Part shown: in pieces, positions 1-9,170 of the stretch | Numbering within the stretch: the first letter of the stretch is position 1 | Layout of the letters: each line of letters opens with the position of its first letter | Assembly: GCF_016734765.1 (NCBI RefSeq) | Contig: NZ_JAERQE010000001.1 | Coordinates: 62,001-126,000 of the forward strand | Origin: Microvirga soli | GTDB taxonomy: Bacteria > Pseudomonadota > Alphaproteobacteria > Rhizobiales > Beijerinckiaceae | DNA: 64,000 nucleotides | Direction of reading: 5' to 3' | The notes under the pieces: model-generated | The model's input: the letters and a program-made list of their open reading frames with translations, nothing else | What the model was told of the DNA's origin: nothing | Database searches by the model: none | Position numbers and translations under genes: made by a program

Positions 1-425
1 ACCCGCTCGGCCAGTCTCAGGCTGCTGGGCAAACGAGCCCGCGACGCAGCGCGCACCGTCTCCACGAGTCTCGGGGCGAGCGTCTCCATTTCTAGCGATA
101 TGGCCCGGTCGGGCTTCGTGATGAAATCGACGGCTCCAAGCTGGAAGGCTTCGAGGGTCACGCTCGCGCCTGCTTCCGTGAGAGAGGAGATCATCACCAC
201 CGGACACGGGCGCTCGAGCATGATGCGGTCGAGACAGGCAAGACCATCCATCTCCGGCATGTGCACATCGAGCGTGATCACGTCCGGCCTGAAGGCCTGC
301 AATTGCTCCAGGGCCTCGACACCGTTGCGGGCGAAGGCGATCTCGAAATCTCCCTCGGCGGTGAACACCCCACCAAGGAGACGTCGCATCAGAGGAGAAT
401 CGTCGACGATGAGCAGCCGGATCAC
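1..425 (-). CDS. cheB: CheB chemotaxis response regulator/methylesterase, partial (N-terminal receiver)
   Basis: CheB removes methyl groups from chemoreceptors once its receiver domain is phosphorylated by CheA. Only the first ~141 residues are present; the gene runs off the left edge before the methylesterase domain. The receiver has the acidic pair D8-D9, the likely phospho-acceptor D53 in TLDVHMPEMDG, S80-S81 and K104 in FITKPD, the full set for a working receiver. The start is a GTG whose last bases overlap the stop of the upstream CheW gene (GTGA), so the two are translationally coupled. The FITKP context and che neighbours favour CheB over a plain CheY. The missing catalytic domain limits certainty. 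Confidence 0.85.
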   Translation of the reverse strand, partial: MIRLLIVDDSPLMRRLLGGVFTAEGDFEIAFARNGVEALEQLQAFRPDVITLDVHMPEMDGLACLDRIMLERPCPVVMISSLTEAGASVTLEAFQLGAVDFITKPDRAISLEMETLAPRLVETVRAASRARLPSSLRLAER

Positions 426-1888
426 GAAGCGGACCGCTCCGGGTCGCTCTCACCCATGGCTGCGAGCAGATCCTTCTCCGCCCTGTCCAGCAACTCGCGC
501 GGATCGAGCAGGAGGATCATTCTTCCCTCGACCTCGATGTTGGCGATGCGGTCGATGACCTGGCTCCCGTCCGCGGCCAGATCGGGGGTCGGGCGAAGCT
601 GGCTTTGCGGAATGCTGATAACCTCCGACACGGTATCGACCACAAAGCCAGCCTGCATCTGGTCGATCCTGACGACAACGACGCGCTCCCGCCGTCGTTC
701 TCCCTGCGCCTCGAACTTGAAGCGCCGCCGCTGATCGATCACGGGAACGACGCGGCCCCGCAGGTTCATGACGCCCTCGATGAAGGCGGGAGCCTTAGGC
801 ACCCGTGTCAGCGCATCGGGCACGCGCACCACCTCATCGACAGCCCCGATGGGCAGCCCGTATTCCTCGCCGCCGAGTTGGAACACGATGAACTGCTCGT
901 CGCCCGTTGAAGCGTCGTCCGCGGTGCTCATGTCGTGGTTCTTCCCCGTTTGCGACGTGATCTGCTCGATCAGCGCCTGATCCCTGAACAGGTGATCCGT
1001 CGACAGCACCGAGACCAGCCGCCGGCCACCTTCAAGACGACAGATGCCCTGGATCTGAGCCTCCGCATTTCCCCGTGTCAGGATAGCCGGCACAGGATCG
1101 ATGGCGCTGTCGGGAAGGCGAAGGATTTCCTTCATGCCGTCGATGGCGAGCCCCACGAGCCCATTGCCGATCCGCGCCACCACCACGCGGGACCGCTCAT
1201 TGGTCTGCCCACCTGTGCGAAGCCCGAGGAGCGCGCGCAGGCACACCAGCGGCAGCAATTGCCCGCGCAGGGACGTCACACCCAGCATGACGGAATCCGT
1301 CTGCGGGACAACCGAGACACCGTCCGGCAGGGCCACCACCTCGCGAACGGAGGTGAGCGGCAGGGCGAAATCCTGCCCGGCCACCGCAAAGCATACCAGC
1401 GCAACCTGGTTCTGTTCCAAGGCCGCTTGATCCTGCCCGTTGGCCACAGCCTGGACCTGCCGGTGCTGAGCCCGGCGGGTGAAGGTGCCGAAATCCTTGG
1501 CCAGCAAAGCATCCAGGTCGATCATCCGCGCAGGCGCGCCCGTGCCCTCATCGGCGGCGGTGCCCGGGGAAACGCCACCGGCGCTTCCCAGCGAAGTCAC
1601 CTTATCGATCATGAGACCGACCGGGACGCCGCGGTCGATCACTACGACACGTGCATTCGGCGAGGGGCGAGCCTCTCCCCCGAGAAGGCGATGCAGCGAC
1701 ACTACGGGCATCACCGCACCCCGCAGATTGGCCACCCCGAGCAGGCTCGAAGGCCCGAGGGGGACGCGGGTCACGGCTGGAGGGCGGATCACCTCGGATA
1801 CATCGGATGCCGGGAGGGCGAAGCGCTCATCGCCGACCTGCACGGTCAGGACCGACTGGGCGACAGCCGCAGGGGCCGCCTCGCTCAT
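422..1888 (-). CDS. Triple CheW-domain chemotaxis coupling protein
   Basis: 488 residues with three consecutive CheW-like domains, each with the SH3-like core and a GVxxLRG motif: GVANLRG in domain 1 (about 10-150), GVTSLRG in domain 2 (about 160-310) and GVMNLRG in domain 3 (about 330-475). CheW couples receptors to the CheA kinase; ordinary CheW has one domain of ~150 residues. The ATG at 1888 is chosen because the family sequence begins there and it lies 4 bp after the MCP stop; an upstream in-frame start would run into the receptor gene. It overlaps cheB by 4 bp. No histidine kinase domain is fused. Product type is clear; the role of three domains is inferred. Confidence 0.9.
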   Translation of the reverse strand: MSEAAPAAVAQSVLTVQVGDERFALPASDVSEVIRPPAVTRVPLGPSSLLGVANLRGAVMPVVSLHRLLGGEARPSPNARVVVIDRGVPVGLMIDKVTSLGSAGGVSPGTAADEGTGAPARMIDLDALLAKDFGTFTRRAQHRQVQAVANGQDQAALEQNQVALVCFAVAGQDFALPLTSVREVVALPDGVSVVPQTDSVMLGVTSLRGQLLPLVCLRALLGLRTGGQTNERSRVVVARIGNGLVGLAIDGMKEILRLPDSAIDPVPAILTRGNAEAQIQGICRLEGGRRLVSVLSTDHLFRDQALIEQITSQTGKNHDMSTADDASTGDEQFIVFQLGGEEYGLPIGAVDEVVRVPDALTRVPKAPAFIEGVMNLRGRVVPVIDQRRRFKFEAQGERRRERVVVVRIDQMQAGFVVDTVSEVISIPQSQLRPTPDLAADGSQVIDRIANIEVEGRMILLLDPRELLDRAEKDLLAAMGESDPERSAS

Positions 1889-1892
1889 GACC

Positions 1893-3839
1893 TTAAGACT
1901 CCGCCATCTGGAGTTCGTCAGCCAGGGAGGCGATCTCTTCAATGGCAGCCGCCAGATCCTCGGCGCCTCGCGCCTGCTGGCGCGCCGCGGTGGCGGCCTG
2001 TGCGGCAGCGCTGCCTGCCTGCTCGGCAACAGTGGCCACCTGCTGGGTGCCGAGCCGGACCTCGCGCACCGCCGTCAGAATGGTCTCGGAGCCCGACACG
2101 ATGGCGGTGCTTCCCTGAAGAATGGCCTGCACGCCCGCCTCGACCGTGCTCAGCCGCTCTGCCGTCAGAGCATTCTTGGCGACTTCGGTTTCAGCAATGG
2201 CGCCACTCTGCTCCAGGTCGCGCCTAACGATAGTGATCTGATCGCGGATCTGGCGAACCACATCCTTGATCCGGTCGGCATTCTCTGATGCGTCCCGCGC
2301 CAGATTGCGGATATCGCCGGAGACGATCGCGAAGCCTCGCCCGGCCTCGCCGGTCCGGGCAGCCTCGATGGAGCCGCTCACGGCCAGCATAGTGGTCTGA
2401 ACCGCCACTAGGGCGATCCCATCGACGATCTTTTCGATGCGTCTGCCGGAATCGTCCAAGCCGCTCATCAGGCCGATGACGGCCTGCGTCTCCCGCAAGC
2501 CCTCCTCGACGCCGGAGGCCAGCCGCGTGGTGGCGGTGCGATTGTCCTGAAGATCGACTGCCAAGGCCTCGATCCGCTCGATAGCGGTGCTCGCCGCAGC
2601 CTGCGATGCAGCGGTCGCGCGCTCGATCTGCTCCATCGCCACATTGGCCTGCTGCGTGGCCGCAGCCTGCATCTGCGCTCCCCGACTGATCTGATCGACA
2701 GCCGTCATGATTTCGCCGGAGGCACCGGAGAGTTCCTGGATGGCTGCAGACAGTTCTTCGGCGGCGGAACCCACCTGCTCGGCACTGGCCGCTCCAGCCG
2801 CGCCTTCCTGAAGATCGTCCGCGAGAGCGGCCAACGCCTGCGCGGTCTGCTGGCTCTGATCGAGCGATGCGCTCTGCTGCTGGACGGCCCGCTGAGCCTC
2901 GGCGGCAGCGGCGGCCTGCTCTTCGGCGGCACTCGCCACCTGCTCGGCCCCGCGCTGCGCCTCACGGATGGCGGCCTCGGCCTCGACGGCCGCGACAAGA
3001 ATGGCCTGGCTCCCCTCGGCCAGGAGGGACACATCGGTTCGGATCTTGTCCAGGGCCGCCACCACGGCCCGGCCCATCTGAGCCTCGCCCGATGCGGTTT
3101 CGGCTGCCTGCCTGATCCGCTCACCAACGGACCTGACCTCGCTGACGATGCCTTCGGCGAGAGTCTGGATGTCCTGCGCGCTTTTCTCCGACGTGCCGGC
3201 GAGAGCCCGAACCTCATCGGCCACGACCGCAAAGCCGCGCCCGCTCTCTCCAGCCCGGGCCGCTTCGATGGCGGCATTCAGCGCCAGAAGATTGGTCTGA
3301 TCGGAAATATCCCCGACCACGCGGGTAATTCCGCCGATCTCGGCCGCCTGCTGCTCGAGGAGCGAGACGATCTCGACCATCGCCCGCTGGCGCGTCGCGT
3401 TGGTCTCCACGGCCGTCACGGATGTGTTGATCTGAGCCCCCGTCTCGATCAGAAGGCGGCCGAGATCGGCCGTTTTGGTGCGCGTCGCCTCGGCATAAGC
3501 GCGCGCCTCGGAAAACGAGGCGCCCAGGCTCACGATGGCCGACAGCGACTGCTGGGAGGCGCCCGCCGCCTCCTCGGCTCCACTGGCGATCTGCTCCATG
3601 GAGCGCCGGAGCTCCTCGGCCGCCGACGAGGCCTCGGCCACTCCGCTCGCCAGTTCCTCCGTTGCAGCACCGATGCGCTCGGCAGCCTTCTGCTGCCGGG
3701 CCCTGACACGCTCCAGCGTCCGGCGCTGGGACGCAGCACCTCTTGCGGGTGAAGGAGGCATACTGGAATTGGCGGCCTCTTCGCCGGCCGGACGTGAGTT
3801 GCCCTTGCCCGCAAGTTCAGACGTCTTGACCAGTGCCAT
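1893..3839 (-). CDS. Soluble methyl-accepting chemotaxis protein with two signalling-tip regions
   Basis: 648 residues, mostly alanine/glutamate-rich coiled coil, with no hydrophobic membrane segment and no periplasmic domain, so probably a cytoplasmic receptor. A canonical hairpin tip ([16 protein letters not shown] then [15 protein letters not shown]) lies in the N-terminal half. A second, diverged tip ([16 protein letters not shown] then [15 protein letters not shown]) lies in the C-terminal half. A usual MCP has one tip. It is the first of three co-directional che genes and should feed signals to CheA, which is not in the window. The ATG at 3839 has AAGGGATC upstream. The ligand-sensing part is not recognisable. 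Confidence 0.88.
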   Translation of the reverse strand: MALVKTSELAGKGNSRPAGEEAANSSMPPSPARGAASQRRTLERVRARQQKAAERIGAATEELASGVAEASSAAEELRRSMEQIASGAEEAAGASQQSLSAIVSLGASFSEARAYAEATRTKTADLGRLLIETGAQINTSVTAVETNATRQRAMVEIVSLLEQQAAEIGGITRVVGDISDQTNLLALNAAIEAARAGESGRGFAVVADEVRALAGTSEKSAQDIQTLAEGIVSEVRSVGERIRQAAETASGEAQMGRAVVAALDKIRTDVSLLAEGSQAILVAAVEAEAAIREAQRGAEQVASAAEEQAAAAAEAQRAVQQQSASLDQSQQTAQALAALADDLQEGAAGAASAEQVGSAAEELSAAIQELSGASGEIMTAVDQISRGAQMQAAATQQANVAMEQIERATAASQAAASTAIERIEALAVDLQDNRTATTRLASGVEEGLRETQAVIGLMSGLDDSGRRIEKIVDGIALVAVQTTMLAVSGSIEAARTGEAGRGFAIVSGDIRNLARDASENADRIKDVVRQIRDQITIVRRDLEQSGAIAETEVAKNALTAERLSTVEAGVQAILQGSTAIVSGSETILTAVREVRLGTQQVATVAEQAGSAAAQAATAARQQARGAEDLAAAIEEIASLADELQMAES

Positions 3840-4147
3840 TGGGATCCCTTGAGGCTTCGAGACTGTACTCTGACACCGCTTCAGCGCGTAAGCCGGCTTT
3901 CCAGCCTCGTCGAAGGATATAGAGAGGAGCTAGACTCTTATAGGTCTAACCCCCGCCTGGGCAAGACATGCCGGGTTCATCCAAGGAGAATAGGGACCAT
4001 CAGCCCTTATAGGCCACGAGCGCCGTCATCCGGGAAGTTTACGGCATGGATGTAGAGATCCAGGACGTCCAGGGGTGAAGATCGCGATCTATTATATTTA
4101 GTTGTGCAGGCGCCGATGCGGAAAAGCCATCGCAGAATGCCGGAAAG
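3840..4147. other. Intergenic region upstream of the che operon
   Basis: This 308-bp stretch lies between the MCP start and the MFS stop. It should hold the che promoter on the minus strand. I see only a weak 5-bp inverted repeat (TAGAC/GTCTA around 3931-3948) and no convincing gene or RNA. Confidence 0.5.
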
Positions 4148-5365
4148 TCAGCCTCTCGCGGGCACGCGTTGGCCGGCAACCAACGTGAACGAGACGATGG
4201 CCAGGCATGAGCATGTCGCCATGATCGCAATCAGTGGCCAGACAGTTGAGCCGAGCGCGGCGCCGACGATGGGAGCGACAAGAGCGCCAAACCCGATCTG
4301 AAAGCTTCCCGACAGGCCGGATGCGGCACCCGCAAGATCCGGCTTCACGCTCACGGCACCGGCAATGCCGCTCGGCAGGACCAAGCCATTCGCCACACCG
4401 ATGAACAGCATTGGCCCGAACAGGGCGACAGGAGCCAGCAAGCCTGACGCGATCAGAGCGGCCATGGCCGCGATGCTGGCCAGGGACAGGAGCGTGCCCG
4501 CCAAAATCATTCGGTTGGCGCCCATCGTGCCTGCGATGCGGCCCGTGACGAAGTTGCCCAGCATATAGCCGCACGGCACCATGGCGAAATAGAACCCATA
4601 CTCCGCCGGGCTTCGCCCCAGAAGTTCGATCATCACATACGGAGCACCCGCCAGAAAGGCGAAGAACATGGCCGACACGAAGCTCGTCACCAGGGTGTAG
4701 CCCCAGAACTGGCGAGAGCGGAAGAGGCTGCCATAGCCCTGCAGAAGTTCGCGGGCGCTCTCCCCTGAGGCGCGACCGTGATTTGTTTCGCTGAGCCGCC
4801 AATAGGCGAACACGAGGGCGAGCCCGCCGAACCCGATCAGGAAGGCGAACGAGGCGCGCCACCCGAAAAACGTCTCGAGCAAGCCGCCGATGGTCGGCGC
4901 AATCATGGGAGCGACCGCCATGCCCATGGTCACGTAGGCGATCATGCTGGCTACCTGATTGCGCCCATAGAGATCGCGCACGATGGCGCGGCTCAGCGTG
5001 ATCCCGGCACAGCCTCCAATGGCCTGCACGATACGACCGAAGATCAGGACATTGATGCTCTGAGCCAACAGGCAGATAGCGGAGCCCACCACGAATGTCA
5101 GAAGCCCGATCAAAAGCACGGGCCTGCGCCCGAATTTGTCGGACAGGGGACCGATGATCAGCTGTCCCACGGCCATCGCGCCGAGATAGAGCGACAGGGT
5201 CAGCTGGATGGTGGTGAAATCGACTCCCAGCGCCCGCGCCATTGCTGGCATCGAGGGCAGGTACATGTTGATGCCCAGCGGACTCACGGCGGAAACCGCG
5301 ATGAGAAGGGCAATGAAGCCAGGGCTGGCGGTGGGCTGAGCCGCTGCGGCATTGGTATGGGTCAT
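4148..5365 (-). CDS. Bcr/CflA-type MFS multidrug efflux transporter
   Basis: 405-residue inner-membrane protein with 12 hydrophobic segments. It belongs to the DHA1 branch of the major facilitator superfamily, proton-coupled exporters of drugs and small metabolites such as bicyclomycin or chloramphenicol. The first helix ends in the family signature GINMYLPSMPAMA, and the loop between helices 2 and 3 has GPLSDKFGRRPVLLIG (motif A). The ATG at 5365 starts MTHTNAAAA shortly before helix 1. A longer form from TTG at 5431 adds 22 residues with no membrane character and is less likely. It stands alone with no adjacent regulator. The substrate cannot be read from sequence. Confidence 0.85.
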   Translation of the reverse strand: MTHTNAAAAQPTASPGFIALLIAVSAVSPLGINMYLPSMPAMARALGVDFTTIQLTLSLYLGAMAVGQLIIGPLSDKFGRRPVLLIGLLTFVVGSAICLLAQSINVLIFGRIVQAIGGCAGITLSRAIVRDLYGRNQVASMIAYVTMGMAVAPMIAPTIGGLLETFFGWRASFAFLIGFGGLALVFAYWRLSETNHGRASGESARELLQGYGSLFRSRQFWGYTLVTSFVSAMFFAFLAGAPYVMIELLGRSPAEYGFYFAMVPCGYMLGNFVTGRIAGTMGANRMILAGTLLSLASIAAMAALIASGLLAPVALFGPMLFIGVANGLVLPSGIAGAVSVKPDLAGAASGLSGSFQIGFGALVAPIVGAALGSTVWPLIAIMATCSCLAIVSFTLVAGQRVPARG

Positions 5366-5601
5366 AACGTCAAAATCGCTTCCGGCGGTGCCCATAGCCA
5401 GCTTGGCAGATGGAGTATCCTTATTGCACAAGCTAGATCGAATGTAAGCGCGTAACAGTGCTTGGCGCCCTTGGCCGGTGCAGGACTGTCATGCGCGCAC
5501 CGCAGCCACGGACAGACAAAGCGCAGATACCGGCATGATCGTCCTGCGGACCCGCGCGGCCTCACCATTTCGGCACATGGGAGCCATTCGGCGAGCCTGC
5601 A

Positions 5602-5988
5602 CTAGATCCGATGGTCCGGCGACACGGAGGGTATGATCGGGCTCGGATCGGTGCTCCTGTCGCTCGGCAGAGGCTGGGGTGGGAGGCTTGTCTGACCGGC
5701 CGCGAGACGTTTCTCCAGGGCAGCAACCTGCCGAGCTAGGTTGTCGATCGCTGCCTTGAGAGCCAGGACATCGGCCGCATCAGGAATGGTCGAAACCGTG
5801 GTTGCCGCCTGAGGGCGGGCTGGCTCGATGCGGTCATGACCGGATTCGTCGGCAAGAGAGGGCTCCAGCCTTCTCTTGCGGGGCGACAAGGCACGACGGA
5901 ACGCCTGCCAGACCAGCCACAGGACGCACGCCGCTAGAAACAGTGTGAGCAACGCTGCTGGCAAATTGTCGAACATGGCCATCGTCAT
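5602..5988 (-). CDS. Small single-pass membrane protein, unknown function
   Basis: About 128 residues. One N-terminal transmembrane helix (LPAALLTLFLAACVLWLVWQ, near residues 8-27) is followed by a basic stretch (RRALSPRKRR) and a hydrophilic tail with a short helical segment (VLALKAAIDNLARQVAALEKRL) that could form a coiled coil. The tail ends in proline/serine-rich sequence. Several ATGs (5988, 5982, 5976) are close together, and the GGA just upstream fits the inner ones better, so the exact start is uncertain. It is divergent from the PRC-barrel gene. I recognise no family; a membrane-anchored oligomeric scaffold is possible. Confidence 0.55.
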   Translation of the reverse strand: MTMAMFDNLPAALLTLFLAACVLWLVWQAFRRALSPRKRRLEPSLADESGHDRIEPARPQAATTVSTIPDAADVLALKAAIDNLARQVAALEKRLAAGQTSLPPQPLPSDRSTDPSPIIPSVSPDHRI

Positions 5989-6087
5989 TCCGGTGCGTGT
6001 TGATGAAGGTATGAGGCAATGCCACAGCAACGCTTATCGTTCCGGGGCAGCACATCGTCTCAAGTCGACGATAGAAGCGGGCGCGGC

Positions 6088-6112
6088 AGAACCTTGTCTG
6101 AACTCATCCGTT
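6088..6112 (+). promoter_or_regulatory. EcfG-like general stress promoter upstream of the PRC-barrel gene
   Basis: AGAAC at 6088-6092, a 16-nt spacer, then CGTT at 6109-6112. The alphaproteobacterial general-stress sigma factor EcfG recognises GGAAC-N16/17-CGTT, so this differs at one position. It lies 45 bp before the PRC-barrel ATG, which fits a short leader. Confidence 0.4.
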
Positions 6113-6156
6113 CCTCTTGCGAGCGTCGGAAGACGCCCTGTCCAGAGGAGGAAGAC

Positions 6157-6867
6157 ATGGTGAGAATGCAGCTTGCAGCAGGCCTTGCCGCAACCGCCCT
6201 GTTGGCTGGTTCGGCTCTGGCCCAGACGACAGCTCCCACCCAGCCCGCCGGACCCGGCCAGGTCATGACCCAGATGCCTGCCGGCCTCATGCGCGGCTCG
6301 CAGCTGATGGGCATCGACGTCTACGGGGCAGACAACCAGAAGATCGGCGACATCGACGAAGTTCTCGTGGACCGCCAGGGAAAGATCCACGGCCTTGTGG
6401 TCGGTGTCGGCGGCTTCCTGGGCATCGGCAAGAAGGATGTGGCCATCCCGTTCGATCAGGTTCAGTGGATGTCGAACCAAGAGGTTCAAGCCTCCGCGAA
6501 TGCCACTCAGCGCAGCACGAACACGGCCGATACGACCGTGCCGAGCACCGCCACCGGCGGAGCGGGCCAGCCGGCCACCACGGGCAGCACAGCCGCAGGC
6601 ACCACGGGCTCGCCTGGAGCGGCGGGAACCCTGGGCGGGACGGGAACCGCTGGAACGACAACCGGAGCCGGCCCAACAGGGTCTGGCAGTGATGCCAATA
6701 CCCCCGCTCGCGCCATGGTGAAAATGACCAAGGCCGACCTGCAGAACGCACCCGAGTTTCGCTACAGTGCAGATGCCAGCCGTGCCGGTGCTGCGGGCAA
6801 CACCAACCCGCCTCCACAGAACGTGAACACGCCCGGTAACACTCCGCCGAACGCCCCACGGCAGTAG
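6157..6867 (+). CDS. Exported PRC-barrel domain protein
   Basis: 236 residues. An N-terminal Sec signal peptide (LAAGLAATALLAGSALAQ) implies export to the periplasm. A PRC-barrel domain follows at about residues 45-105 (MGIDVYGADNQKIGDIDEV, then VDRQGKIHGLVVGVGGFLG). The rest is low-complexity Gly/Thr/Ala linker, then a short conserved-looking block (MVKMTKADLQNAPEFRY) and a proline/asparagine-rich tail. PRC barrels of this type are common in Rhizobiales envelope or stress proteins; the role is unknown. The ATG at 6157 has an excellent AGGAGGAA ribosome-binding site. An EcfG-like promoter precedes it, suggesting stress induction. Confidence 0.82.
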   Translation: MVRMQLAAGLAATALLAGSALAQTTAPTQPAGPGQVMTQMPAGLMRGSQLMGIDVYGADNQKIGDIDEVLVDRQGKIHGLVVGVGGFLGIGKKDVAIPFDQVQWMSNQEVQASANATQRSTNTADTTVPSTATGGAGQPATTGSTAAGTTGSPGAAGTLGGTGTAGTTTGAGPTGSGSDANTPARAMVKMTKADLQNAPEFRYSADASRAGAAGNTNPPPQNVNTPGNTPPNAPRQ

Positions 6868-6887
6868 AGTTGGAAGCTGTCTCAACA

Positions 6888-6917
6888 GGCGGGATTTGCG
6901 GTATCGGCGATCCCGCC
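6888..6917. terminator. Hairpin between convergent PRC-barrel and kinase genes
   Basis: Perfect 8-bp arms GGCGGGAT (6888-6895) and ATCCCGCC (6910-6917) with a 14-nt loop, in the 89-bp gap where two genes converge. No T-run follows on either strand, so it is only a probable bidirectional terminator. Confidence 0.4.
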
Positions 6918-6956
6918 CATTGAACCGACAATGGCAGGCGGCCGGGACCCTCCCAA

Positions 6957-9011
6957 TCAAGCCGCCTGCTGACTGGCTGATCCGATCGGAACAGAGATCG
7001 TGCAGCACACCCCTTCACGTTCGAACCTGACGTCCAACTCGCCTGCGAGCTCCTGGATAATCGTCTGCCGCAGCAGGCGCGATCCGAACCCGGAAATCGG
7101 CTGAACGTCGAGCAGGGGTCCGCCCAGCTCACACCACTCGATGGTGAGGGTGGCCTTGTCGCCCGCTTGATCGACCTTCCAGTCCACCTGCACCTGACCG
7201 GACGCCAGAGACAGGGCTCCGTGCTTGACGGCGTTGGTGGCAAGCTCGTGGAAGGCCATACCCAGCACCACGGCTGATTTCGGCGGAAGCTGCACCTCTG
7301 GGCCATGGAGCCGGATGCGCGAGGGAGCCGTCGCGTAGGGCTGAAGCTCGGTATCCAGAATTGCCTTAAGGGAAGCGCCTTCCCAATGCGTCTCGTTGAG
7401 AAGGTTATGTGTACGCGAGAGCGCCAGCAGACGTTCCTGAAAACGCTGCTGCGCCACCTGCGGCGACACGCCCGGACGCGCAGCCTGCCAGGCGAGCGAC
7501 TGGACCGTCGCAAGGGTGTTCTTCACCCGATGGTTCAGCTCGTCGATCAAAAGCCTCTGGCGCCGGTCGGCCTCCCGGCGTTCCGTGACGTCCTCGACCA
7601 CGCGCACCGCATAGAGGAACTCTCCCCCGGCATCCCGGACCGCCGTGCTGGTCACGCGGGCCCAGCCCCCGCTTCCGTTCGTGCGACGGAACTTGCTGTC
7701 GGTCGTATAGGTGTCGAACTCACCTGCCACCTGCCGCCGGAACAGATCCAGATCCTGCTCGAGGGTCGCAGGGTCGGCCGCGTGGCCGAAGTGCAGGCCG
7801 ATCAATTCCTCACGGGTGTGGCCGGTCAGTCTGCAGCGCGCCTCGTTGACGGAGACGAACCTCCCGTCCCTGTCCACCTCGGCAATGCCCACGGCCGCGT
7901 TGTTCTGCGTGGCCCTCAGGCGAGCCTCGCTCTGTGCCAATGCCGTCTCCCGGCTGCGCAACTCTGCCGAGGCGCCCGTGAGGGCCTTGCCGACCCGGTC
8001 GATCTCCAAAAGCCCGGTCGATTCCGCAGCGATCAGCTCGCCGCGACCGAGGCGCTGGGTCAGGCTGACCATTCCCTCGACCGGAGCGGCGATGCGCTTG
8101 CCGAACCCACGAGCAAGGAGGAAGGAGAGCACGAGCAAGCCTGTCCCGAGGCCGAACATGGTCCAGAGGGAGCGACGCAGGGGAGCGTGAACGATCTCGA
8201 CAGGTACGCCCACGAAGGTCGTCCAGTTTGACAGATCCGAACGGGCATAGGCTCCGAGAACCTCCGTGCCCTCGAGATTCCGTCCTTCCCAGGTGCCATC
8301 GGTATCGCGCGCAGCCTGGAGGAACTCGTCAGGCGCCGGCGTCCCAATGAAATTTTCGTGCAGGCGAGACCGGGCGACCACCCGATCCGCCCTGTCGATG
8401 ATCGTCGCGACCCATTGGCTGGGAAGCCCTTCGGCCTGCAGGACATCGGCGATCCGCCGGGGCTCGACCGCCATGGACAAGACGTGGGTGACCGTGTCGT
8501 CCCTGAGGACAGGAACTCTGACGCTGATGATCGGCCGGCCGGCGGTTGCACCCGTGAACAGGTCTTGGACCACAGGACGCTTGGTTGCGATGACCTGCTG
8601 GTCGATAGGAAGGTTGGCCCCCTTCGGCAGGGGCGAGCCCCAGGGCAAACGCGTGTTGGCAACCTGCTGGCCCAAGGTGTCGCGGACCACGATGGCATAG
8701 TCGTCCGGCTTCGCTCGTGACCAAGATTCAAGGGTCATTTGGGCCTGGCGCTGAAACGCCTCGAAATTCCCTTCGAGCAAGGTCGAGGAGGTTGCGAGGG
8801 CTTGCGCGGCCGCCTGAATCCCGACGAGTTCGCGGTCGACCGAGGCCATGATACGCTGGGCGGTGCCAAGCGCCTCTTCCTCGTAATGATGGCGTTCGGC
8901 ACTCGCATAGCGCCATAGCAGGATAGCCGCGAAGACGAGGATCGGCAGCACGAGGGCGGCGCCGAAAGCCATCAAGCACTGGCGAATAGTGTAGCTTCGC
9001 GGTGAGACCAT
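6957..9011 (-). CDS. HWE-family membrane sensor histidine kinase
   Basis: 684 residues. Order: transmembrane helix (about 13-30), an extracytoplasmic dCache-like sensor (about 35-270), second transmembrane helix (about 280-302), HAMP (about 305-360), a PAS domain with PAC (about 370-490), then an HWE kinase core. The core shows the phospho-acceptor block IDELNHRVKNTLATVQSL, the HWE-type WEGASL segment and the ATP-binding block HELATNAVKHGALS with IEWCE. HWE kinases in alphaproteobacteria often act in light sensing or the general stress response. No response regulator lies next to it, so this is an orphan kinase. The ATG at 9011 directly precedes the first helix. Confidence 0.88.
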   Translation of the reverse strand: MVSPRSYTIRQCLMAFGAALVLPILVFAAILLWRYASAERHHYEEEALGTAQRIMASVDRELVGIQAAAQALATSSTLLEGNFEAFQRQAQMTLESWSRAKPDDYAIVVRDTLGQQVANTRLPWGSPLPKGANLPIDQQVIATKRPVVQDLFTGATAGRPIISVRVPVLRDDTVTHVLSMAVEPRRIADVLQAEGLPSQWVATIIDRADRVVARSRLHENFIGTPAPDEFLQAARDTDGTWEGRNLEGTEVLGAYARSDLSNWTTFVGVPVEIVHAPLRRSLWTMFGLGTGLLVLSFLLARGFGKRIAAPVEGMVSLTQRLGRGELIAAESTGLLEIDRVGKALTGASAELRSRETALAQSEARLRATQNNAAVGIAEVDRDGRFVSVNEARCRLTGHTREELIGLHFGHAADPATLEQDLDLFRRQVAGEFDTYTTDSKFRRTNGSGGWARVTSTAVRDAGGEFLYAVRVVEDVTERREADRRQRLLIDELNHRVKNTLATVQSLAWQAARPGVSPQVAQQRFQERLLALSRTHNLLNETHWEGASLKAILDTELQPYATAPSRIRLHGPEVQLPPKSAVVLGMAFHELATNAVKHGALSLASGQVQVDWKVDQAGDKATLTIEWCELGGPLLDVQPISGFGSRLLRQTIIQELAGELDVRFEREGVCCTISVPIGSASQQAA

Positions 9012-9170
9012 GCGAACTAAATACCGCTTTCCGCGAGCAAGTCGAGAGACTGGCCTTAAGGTTCTTCATACCCAAGAGCATGTTCAGGAGAACATTGAAT
9101 CTGCCCCTGAGGTGCTGTTCACTGCCGCAGGGATGACCCGCAGCATGAACGCCCAGGCAGCAAGGAACCC

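Noticed and set aside
5366..5601. Possible tRNA or small gene between the MFS and small membrane protein genes
   Set aside because: No cloverleaf with a CCA-end acceptor stem or TTCRANY loop could be drawn, and short frames lack ribosome-binding sites.
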